NCBI RefSeq assembly: GCF_020497125.1
Contig: NC_059072.1
Span: 70,377,697-70,441,696 of the forward strand
Source of the DNA: Mauremys mutica
Lineage: Eukaryota; Chordata; Testudines; Geoemydidae
Direction: 5' to 3'
Length of the DNA: 64,000 nucleotides
The notes beneath the pieces were generated by a model. That model had not been told where the DNA came from, searched no databases, and saw nothing but the letters and a program-made list of their open reading frames with translations. Positions 56,008-64,000 of the stretch are shown here, in pieces (position 1 is the first letter of the stretch; each line of letters opens with the position of its first letter). The position numbers and the translations under genes are program-made.

Positions 56008-56259
56008 CTGGTCTATAATGAAAACTTATGTCAGCATAGCTAGACCTCTCAGGAATATGAAAAATCTACACCCCTGAGAGCTATAGCTGTGCCCACCTAA
56101 CCCCTACTGTAGACGGTGCTAGGTCAATGGAAGAATTCCTCAAGGAGGTGGATTAACTACAGCAACAGAAGAACCCTCCCATAGCTGTAGGGAGTGTCTA
56201 CACTGGACCACTACAGCAGCTCAGCTGTGCCACTGCAGTGTTTTAAGTGTAGACATACC
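56008..56259. mobile_element. Fold-back MITE
   Basis: Same family as 23,255-23,535: 'tacacccctgagagctatag', 'aggtggattaactacagc', and the end gtgtagacatacc. Perfect 7-bp flanks cttagtg (56,001-56,007 and 56,260-56,266) look like a target duplication. Confidence 0.75.
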
Positions 56260-56266
56260 CTTAGTG

Positions 56267-57028
56267 ATCTCAAACATAAGGCTAGGAGGAGAAAAAAACC
56301 CAACAAACTCATGGAGAACTTGAAAAGATCCTGATTATTCATGTTAGGATCAGGTAAGGTGAAGTCAGAACACCTACGGTCTTCCCCATGCCCTCCTCCA
56401 CCCATCTTTCTGGCTAATGCTACCTACTTCACAGCTTTTGGCCCAAGATTCAGTTTTGTGGAGATTTCTTAAGACTTTCATCAGCTCATGACTGAGAATT
56501 CCATAACTGTGGATGTGACAAGAAATAGCATAGTGGAAGACAACAGAGATTAATTCTTTTAGTCAAAGAAAAAAAAAAGTCTTGACTACTTGAAATCCAT
56601 TGTCATCTGGAGTCAGAGTAGGGGACATACTATCTTTCTCCTCGCCTTTTCCCCCAGTTTAAAAAAAAGACCATCTTTCTTTCTTTCCTTCCTCCCCTCC
56701 TTAAATAACAGAAATAAACCATGAAGAGGGAGCGGTTAAGACAAGAAGAAAAATCTTGGCCGTAGACCGATGTTTCTGCTCAAGAAGGTTTGGGTGGCAC
56801 TCTCTTCACACCCCATTAACTCTACTCATCAACCGGTCAAGGGGATTGCCATTGATCAATGTACTCCCCTTGACCTCTCCCGGGGGCTGAGAACTGCCTC
56901 TCCTAATCTCTGCCTAGGAAAGAAGTGTGTGTCAGGTGGTGGAAAGAAGAGGGAGAGGAAGTTTGAAACTAACTAAATGTAAATCACAGACATCCAATGT
57001 GAACCATTATCAAAGTTTTACAACCCAG
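56267..57028. other. Unassigned sequence
   Basis: It contains a CT-rich run at about 56,630-56,700. No gene recognised. Confidence 0.4.
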
Positions 57029-57280
57029 CCTTGATCTATACTACAGAATTACTTCAGTATAACTACATCGCTCGGGGCCGTGAATAATCCACACCCTTGA
57101 GTGACGTAGTTATACCAATTTAAACCCTGGTTTAGACACATCTCACAAAGGTGGATTAGCTATGCCAACGAGAGACCTCTCTCTCTCATCGGTATACAGA
57201 GTCTTAATTAAAGCGCTACAGCGGCACAGAAGCACTGATACAGCTGTGCCGATGCAGCATTTTAAGTGTAGACCTGCTCT
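57029..57280. mobile_element. Fold-back MITE
   Basis: Third copy of the 23.2-kb family: 'gtataactacatcgctcggg', 'aaggtggattagctatgcca', 'agcgctacagcggcacag', ending 'gtgtagacctgctct'. No clear duplication. Confidence 0.65.
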
Positions 57281-59281
57281 CAGTTTTCAGCATTCACAGA
57301 AATACTCGTGATAGGTAAACATTAATCCATCTTTACGGCTGAGATTTTAATCACACAGGATTTATATTCAGAGTTAAGTTTCCCACAACAGTCGTAATTC
57401 TGCCCCTTTACAACAGACCCTTTCTTTAGATGATCACAAACAAAATACGGACAAGGTTCTGCCTTGTGTGCTGGAGGCATAGTACAAAGGAGTGTAGAGG
57501 GCCAGCAGCGTGGCTGGAGCTCCAGGAGGAATTTTGGCAGAGCCAGCTAGAATCTCTGTTGGGGTTAATATATCAGAGCAGAAGCTTCAACATTCTTGGG
57601 CCCTCTACCTTATACTCCCATGTAAGGACCTGCCAGAATTTGACTCTTGCTGAACTTCATTATACAAATTGCAATGGTGGTTCACTTGAGAGAGAAGGCT
57701 GAACTTTCTTGGTGTTACTGAGCCATGCTAGACATTCTATAATTACATTTATAAAAGCTAGTCAAAGTTAAATAAGTAAGTAAAGGAGGTCACTCCCTCC
57801 TCAGTATGCAAGTTACACTCATGCAGATTCAGTTAGCCTCACTTAAACTCACATTCACGTGTACCTTGCTCATTTTAGACATGGGACAAATTCAGAAGTA
57901 TGCATAAGGAAGTGTGTGCATCCCATCTTCTAACAGTTATGGATGATTCCTGCAACAAAAATATGTCACCCCACCATCAGTTTGGGGTCTCAATTAACTA
58001 ATGACCTAATGGGTACAAGCCCTTTGACTAAAGGAGTGTTTGGATCATGGTTAGATCTTACCACTTATGTCACTTTCAACCACAGAAAGCAGAAGAACTG
58101 GTTATATATTTTGGAGTAGAGTCTTTATTCCTTTCTGCTTCAATTCACCTGCAAATCACTGACCACATTAAGAATCCTTTCTCGATTACTGAGAAACGTT
58201 AACCAACAGGTTCTTTGAACGTTCTACTGAGACAGTCACCAGAGGCAGAAACAAGGATGTTTCTGTAGGTGTTATTTTGCACATTTGTACAAATAGTGTA
58301 AGCAAAAATAATCGGATGAGTCCTGACAAATTTTCATATAACAAATTAAAAATTGGGACATTAGTACCTTTTCCCTTGTCATCACCAGGCTCTTGGAGCA
58401 CCAGTCTGCCAAAAGCATGAGAGCACTTGTGACTACTAATCAAGCAATACCCACAAAAAGTCACAGGTGGTGTCAGTGTCACATGCCATAACCACTGATA
58501 TCATTAAGGTAGCTTTTGCCAAGCAGTTCTTCAGATACAACTTCAGGCTATGATCATGTAATAAAAGATCCTGCCACACAAGAGGCAGAGGTTCCCCACA
58601 GCCATCAGTGATGACTGTGATTAGATGTACTTTCAATTCAGGGGTGAGTATGAGGACACTAGGGACATAAACACAAATTGCTCTCTTTTATTCTTTAGAA
58701 TAATTACTTTGCTTTCTACTAATTCAATTAAGCTGGCTTCAGATACTGACTTGTTCAATTTATTTTTACTTTATGCTGTTCATAGCCCACATAAAGGGAA
58801 GGATTCAATTAATCCCTGCTAAGTCTCCACTGAAGTCACTGGAGTAACACCAGGCAGAAAGCTGACTCAAATTTCTAAATGTATTTCCATCCTTAGCTTT
58901 TTAGTGTCCCACAAATACATTCCATTATTGTGTGACAAAACAAGCTATTTCCCAACAATTTAAGAATTTACAGGCATGTATGTACTATATGCTGATACAG
59001 GCTTAATAAAACACCAAACACCCTGACATACATAGTACTGACATACATTGTTAGTAAATTCTTAGGGAGACATTGAAAAGAATGGGCAGACTTTTTTTTT
59101 TTGGTTGGAAATGCTATGAAATACAAGATAAGCCTTTCTAATGAAGATAATACAGGATTATAAAGGTGCTTCTCATAAAGTAGTAGTCATAGGCTTCTTA
59201 TTATGCTTAAGCAGCACTATTAAAAGTCTAATTACTGAATTATGTGAGTTGTATATCTATCAAAAATGCTGACTAGTTTGC
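57281..59281. other. Unassigned sequence
   Basis: No gene or repeat recognised. Confidence 0.4.
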
Positions 59282-59289
59282 TATATCAG

Positions 59290-59635
59290 CAGGGGCGGCT
59301 CTACGAATCCCGCCGCCCCAAGCAGGGCGGCGCGCCGCGGGGCGCGCTCCGGTCCCGCGGCTCCGGGGGACCTCTTGCAGACATGCCTGCAGAGGTTCCG
59401 CTGGTCCCGCGGCTCCGGTGGAGCATCCGCTGGCACGCCTGCGGGAGGTCCACCCGAGCCGCGGGACCAGTGAACCCTCCGCAGTCATGCCTGCGGGAGA
59501 TCCACTGGTCCCGCGGCTCCGGTGGACCTCCCGCAGGCATGACTGCGGAAGGTCCGCCGGAGCCGGCTGCCGCCCTGCCGGCAAAATGCCGCCCCAAGCG
59601 CGCGCTTGGCACGCTGGGGTCTGGAGCCGGCCCTG
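59290..59635. mobile_element. hAT-type compound MITE
   Basis: A 346-bp GC-rich element with termini caggggcggctcta and tggagccggccctg and a perfect 8-bp duplication tatatcag (59,282-59,289 and 59,636-59,643). The interior is a row of direct and inverted copies of a module around 'tcccgcggctccggtggac'. Open frames on both strands follow from this GC repetition. A shorter relative lies at 62,471-62,685. Confidence 0.88.
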
Positions 59636-59643
59636 TATATCAG

Positions 59644-60210
59644 TACACTGAAAATTGTTCTTTTAAAATCTAATAGCCATCAGGGAATCTATTGAAATAA
59701 ACTGGTGTCAGTATCAAAATTCCCTAATGTATTTAAAGATGCACTTACAAACTACTATGAATAAGTTATTAGAACTGGTTGGACTTATTCAAGCTTGAAA
59801 GCCAGACCTGTGTGCCCAGAAAATGGTATTCTAAGGTCATATTAAAGTGAGTATCTCGGACTACAAAATTTAGGTCAATAACCAACAAATTCCCAGCAGA
59901 AATACTTAAAAAAAAATAATACTTAAGAGGCTTCTGTAGTACTGTCCGTTTTCTAATACACAGCACAACATACATTATCAGACATTTAAACACAAGACTT
60001 CCAGTAACTGTCAAATAATAGTCGTTGGGTTTCAAAGACTTGGCAGACAGCCATTTAAGAATAAGAGGCTGATCTGGGAAAGGAATGTGTTTTAAAATCC
60101 CCTTTTTGTCATTTAAGCTATCATTATTGCCCAAACATGCAGCTGTTGTAAGGGGAAAAAATGGCCGACTATGTTCTTACAACACAGATTAGATGCACTG
60201 ATCCTCTCTG
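59644..60210. other. Unassigned sequence
   Basis: AT-rich; no gene or repeat recognised. Confidence 0.4.
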
Positions 60211-60211
60211 T

Positions 60212-60438
60212 GGGCCCAATTCTGTGAGGTACCTAACGTCCTGAACTCTCAGGGAAGTCCATTGACACTTGTAGACACAAGAGCTGAGATTTTTTCAGAG
60301 CACTGCAGGGGATTTAGCCACACACCTAACCAAGATGACACACATTTAAATCCCCTGCAATGCTGTGAAAGTTTCACTCCAGGGTCCTGGGAGACCTAGG
60401 GAAGTTGAGGGTGCACAGCACCTCACAGGATCAGGTCC
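60212..60438. repeat. Fold-back repeat
   Basis: Left arm gggcccaattctgtgaggt and right arm acctcacaggatcaggtcc are inverted, with complementary inner blocks ('cacacctaac', 'aaatcccctgcaa'). Non-coding. Confidence 0.5.
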
Positions 60439-61338
60439 ACCTCACAGGATCTAGTTGACATCAGCAGCCATTAAGTTTAAAAGAATTGCCCTGAGAATTA
60501 ACTGCCTCAGTAGCAGTGTAGCTACCTCTCTGCACAACTCTAGAAATATTTTGATACTGCACATGCAGAGAGAATTGGCTTCAATAGAGCTTTATGTCAA
60601 AATACTAGGGAAAATGGAACACCCGAAGAGGTCATTAAACATAGAAACATAAGGCGGGGCAAACCTGGTGAAGCCCAGGTGCCATCTGAGTTCTGTGGAA
60701 CCCAAATAGTTCAAAAATTCCCAAGCTTCCTGAACTCAAACTTCAACACAAACCCTCCTCCTCTAAGTAAAAGTGCTTCCCCTCATCGCGCCTGGGTTGC
60801 CAGTCGTTACATTGGAAGCATTGTACACTTTGGAGAAAAACAAGTTAATGGAAAACAGTTACCCAACACAAAGGAGAAAGGGGCGTACTGCTAGAAAGGG
60901 GTCTTCCATGAGCACAAGCACTGAGGTGTTCATGCACGAGGCATGTGGGTGGGAAGAGGACAAATGAACCAGATTCTTTTATACCAGTTTTATTATCTTG
61001 TTAATGTCTCCCCTTGATGTGATTGCAGCCTTCCTGCATTCTCAGTACTCTCTCTCCCAACATTTTTCATGTTGTTACAACCCTGATGTCAACAAGTACT
61101 AAAGAATGAGCTTTCAGGAAATTCCAGAATGTTTTCAAGACTATTAATAACATTTGCAACTATTCAAGCAAACAATGTTCTTGGATAATCAGATTATGTA
61201 CTTTTGCATGAAGGGACTGTTAGAGTTTTCTTATGTTACAGAATTTCAGAAAGGCCAGATGCAGTGTAGGTTTTTGGGAGGTGGGGCATCGGGTGTAGGT
61301 CACTGACTGAGGTATGGACAAATATCAGATTGAACCAA
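60439..61338. other. Unassigned sequence
   Basis: No gene or repeat recognised. Confidence 0.4.
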
Positions 61339-61549
61339 GGTAAAATTTTCAAGAGCACCTAAGTGATTAAGGTGCCAAAGTCTAATTTAAAGTCATTCAG
61401 GCTTTGACTTAGGTGCCTGAATCACTTTTGAAAATGGGACTTAGGTGCCAAAGTCACTTGGAAAAGGGATTTAGGTGCCTAAGTCAAAGCCCCATAGACT
61501 TTAAATTAGATTTTGCTGCTTAAGTCACTTAAGTACACAAAGTTTTACC
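61339..61549. repeat. Fold-back element with internal repeats
   Basis: Termini ggtaaaattttcaagagcac and its inverse ending cacaaagttttacc enclose several direct and inverted copies of 'ttaggtgcc[ta]aagtcac'. 211 bp, probably a MITE. Confidence 0.65.
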
Positions 61550-62339
61550 TCAGATCCAGTAAAGTAATTCATATTCTCCTATCACAAAAAAAGAAAGCAG
61601 AAATAATTATAATAGTCAGTGCACTTTGTATTGCTTGGGTGGTGATATTTTTAAAAGATGAGATTAGATGGCGCACATGACAGGAAAATATTGCAGAAAT
61701 AACTTTAAATCACCAAGTCAAATTCAGATGTGATATCAGTGACATGTTGGAAGGTGGGCCCAAAGGAGTTTAAATTGTTAACACCCAGAGAGAGTCCAGA
61801 TGATAGCATATGTGGTAAATTAAACCAATTTGGACTCCTCAGAATTTGGACCATAGACTGAAATTTTTGATGATTTTATAGCGTACCTGGCAGTAATGCA
61901 ATGTATTTTATTTGAAGATTATCTAAAGACTTTGTTTTGTATTTCCCCTAATGATTTTTTGTGCTTCAAAGACAAAATACAAGAAAGAAAAATCTCAAAA
62001 ATAGGAGGGATAAAAGTTTCCTTTCCAAACCATAAAACTGAGTCATGTTGACTCACTAATACCCTGATTTAAATTATGGACAAAGTTTTCTAACATGAGG
62101 ATCTAAAGTTATGCTTTTACATGTAGCAGATCTCTCTTTGACTTCAGTCCAATTTGTGGATACTCAGCATGTCTGAAAAATCAGGCCATTTGTATACAGG
62201 TGCTTAAAATAAAGCCATCTTGGTATGGCAGCACACAAGAGACAGTGAAATGTGATTGCCAACAAAGGATCAGAGAGATGAAAGCAACATTCAAACAGTT
62301 CATGCATTCACACATGCAGCTGAATTGTCCTTCCTCTAA
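61550..62339. other. Unassigned sequence
   Basis: AT-rich; no gene or repeat recognised. Confidence 0.4.
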
Positions 62340-62405
62340 GGACTTGTCTTAACATACATCACTGCACTGGTGCAGCTGCGCCGCTGTAGCACTGCAATGA
62401 AGATA
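62340..62405. mobile_element. Fold-back MITE, end fragment
   Basis: It carries the palindromic core 'ggtgcagctgcgccgctgta' of the 23.2-kb family. Only one end is present. Confidence 0.4.
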
Positions 62406-62470
62406 CTACTATGCAGGGCTGGATTAACCTTTCGTGGGCCCAGTGCCAAACATATTTGTGGGCCCCCATG

Positions 62471-62685
62471 CAGGGGCGGCTCTAGGATTTGCGCCGCCCC
62501 AAGCAGGGCGGCACGCCGCGGGGGGCGCTCTGGTGGTCGCCGGTCCCGCGGCTCCCGTGGACCTCCTGCAGACGTGCCTGCAGAGGGTCCGCTGGTCCCG
62601 TGGCTCCGGTGGACCTCCTGCCGCCCCCCCGCGGGACGCCGCCCCAAGCGCGCACTTGGCACGCTGGGGTCTGGAGCCGGCCCTG
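62471..62685. mobile_element. hAT-type MITE, short form
   Basis: Same termini as 59,290-59,635 (caggggcggctcta / tggagccggccctg) with a perfect 8-bp duplication cccccatg (62,463-62,470 and 62,686-62,693). 215 bp, lacking several internal modules. Confidence 0.88.
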
Positions 62686-62930
62686 CCCCCATGGGGGCAA
62701 TGGAGCATGGTGTGGGGATGTCAGTCCCCAGAGCGAGGCGCCAGCCAGGGGCTATGGGGCATGGCAGGGGCGGCCCCGCTCTATCGAGCCCAGTGCAAGG
62801 GCACTATTTACAAACCGGCAGTATCCAGATCCACAGCGCCCCGCCTGGCCCTGTGCTGCCTGCATGCCCCTTTCCTCAGGGCCGGGCCCATGCCATACAT
62901 CCCCCGCCCTCACCCACTTGCCCAACAGCC

Positions 62931-63304
62931 TACAGGTGCCGACTTCGTGCATGCTCCAGGGCTGGAACACCCACAGAAAAAAAAATAGCTTGTGCTGAGC
63001 ACCCACGGCAGCCCCGCCAATCAGCTTCTCCCCCTTGCCCACAGTGCCTTCCGTGCGCCACTGATCAGCTGTTCAGCAGTGGGCAGGAGGCGCTGGGGGG
63101 AGGGAGAGGAGCAGGAAGAGGCGGAGTGAAGGTGGGAGGGCACTCTGAAGAGGGTGTGGGGTGGGGGCAGGAAGAGGGTGGAGCGGGGGCAGGAAGAGAT
63201 GGGGTGGGTATGGAGCCTTGGGGAAAAAGGGTGGAGTGGGGGCGGGGCCTGGGGCAGAGCAGAGGTCAAGCACCCCCAGGGAAATCAGAAAGTCAGCACC
63301 TCTA
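62931..63304. mobile_element. hAT-type non-autonomous element
   Basis: A relative of 10,439-10,809: termini 'caggtgccgact' and 'agtcagcacct', internal 'tgctgagcacccac', and a G-rich tail part ('ggtggagtgggggcggggcc'). The flanks caacagcc and caacaccg match at 6 of 8. Confidence 0.65.
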
Positions 63305-64000
63305 CAACACCGCCCCCAGAATCCCTATGTCCAGAGGCTCCCCCGCCACCAGACCCAGTATGCCCAGCACCTTCCCCAGACTCCCCCTCACATGTACAGC
63401 ACTCTACACAACACCACCCCTGCCCAGCACCTCCTTGCCCACAGCCTCACCACAACTGCCCAGCACCCCACACAAAACCCCCACTCGCTAGTGCCCCAAC
63501 ACACATAGATCTTCCCCGCCTCTCACAGCCCAGCACCCCCACCTCAGCCCCGTAGACATCCACACCCCCATGCCTTGCCTCCCGGTTGTACTCACCCGCC
63601 CTGCTGGGAGGTCACTGTGTCTGCCAGGCTGAGCCGGCAGCACAGCCAGGGGTGGTCCTGGGGCGGGAACCCCTCAGTAGTGCGATCCAGGCTCCCTCAG
63701 GACCCACTTGCCTGAAGGGGCCCAGCCAAGCCTCCCCCCAACTGGCCAAGACTGGCCAGGCTTCTGCACCAGTCCCAAGCAGCTCAGTTCTGGGGAGGCA
63801 GGTGGGGCCCCACAGGCGGTGAGAAGCAGAGACTGCCTGGAACTGGAGGTGCACTGGGGTCTGGCCAGGGGGCAGAGAGGAGCCCTCGGCCAGCCAGTGG
63901 GCTAGCCAAGAGGAGGAAGTGGTGGGTTGCGGGGAGCCAGCAAGCTGGCGGGGTCTTATGGCACAGTACAAGCGGAGCAGGCCGGGGTCCCTTCTGAGCA

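Larger units (their letters stand above)
62414..64000. mobile_element. GC-rich composite of non-autonomous elements
   Basis: A GC-rich element begins near gggctggattaacctttcgt and runs off the window. It is interrupted by the hAT-type MITE at 62,471-62,685 and the element at 62,931-63,304. The part after 63,305 is a C-rich run with many 'cccagcacc' copies and no domain. Open frames here, the longest 373 codons, are Gly/Pro/Arg low-complexity shadows. Confidence 0.5.

Noticed and set aside
59266..59673. Overlapping frames on both strands near 59.4 kb
   Set aside because: They are products of a GC-rich MITE with exact 8-bp flanks and inverted modules.
62370..63491. A 373-codon plus-strand open frame
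   Set aside because: It runs through two hAT-type elements with target duplications and a C-rich repeat; the composition is Gly/Pro/Arg/Ser low complexity with equally long frames in the other phases.

Overview
The window looks like reptile, most probably turtle (Testudines), nuclear DNA from an intergenic or deep intronic region. The basis is the repeat content: many 5'-truncated CR1 LINE fragments with the shared 3' tail reading roughly 'gatggacctttggtctgacccagtatgg', Penelope-like element tails, GC-rich hAT-type non-autonomous transposons, MIR/CORE-SINE-like copies and fold-back elements ending in 'tctacact'. The species call rests on recall of these families, not on a search. No intact host protein gene, rRNA or tRNA gene was recognised. 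One short exon-like pair near 3.8-4.2 kb is the only hint of a host gene.

Layout. 0-35 kb: mostly unique-looking AT-rich DNA with scattered CR1 3' ends (0.8, 7.8, 8.9, 18.5, 29.7, 30.4 kb), LTR-like blocks (2, 6.3, 16 kb), Penelope-like fragments (26.7, 28.1, 30.1 kb), hAT-type elements with 8-bp target duplications (10.4, 25.1 kb), a mariner-like MITE (4.3 kb) and fold-back elements. 35-44 kb: a three-level nest. A CR1 copy (35.6-35.8 and 42.6-43.6 kb) is split by an old LTR (35,822-42,584, TACA duplication), which is split by a very young endogenous retrovirus (36,137-41,630, CTTTCC duplication). 45.3-50.2 kb: a full-length CR1 on the minus strand with both ORFs open. 50-62 kb: a CR1 tail, a 377-bp near-palindrome, fold-back elements and a compound hAT-type element. 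62.4-64 kb: GC-rich nested non-autonomous elements running off the window.

The most interesting object is the retrovirus. Its two 315-bp LTRs read as identical. It has a tRNA-Trp primer site, a leader of four tandem hairpin-bearing repeats, an intact 680-codon gag, a GGGAAAC -1 frameshift site and a dUTPase frame. That frame then leaves the protease fold and runs for about 277 codons of acidic, Ala/Glu/Ser/Thr/Val-rich sequence resembling no retroviral protein I know. No protease catalytic motif, reverse transcriptase, integrase or env is present; the rest is about 1.3 kb of T-rich non-coding sequence. This fits a young, non-autonomous retrovirus packaged and copied in trans, whose pol region was replaced by what may be captured host coding sequence. 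The CR1 supplies a second potentially active element.
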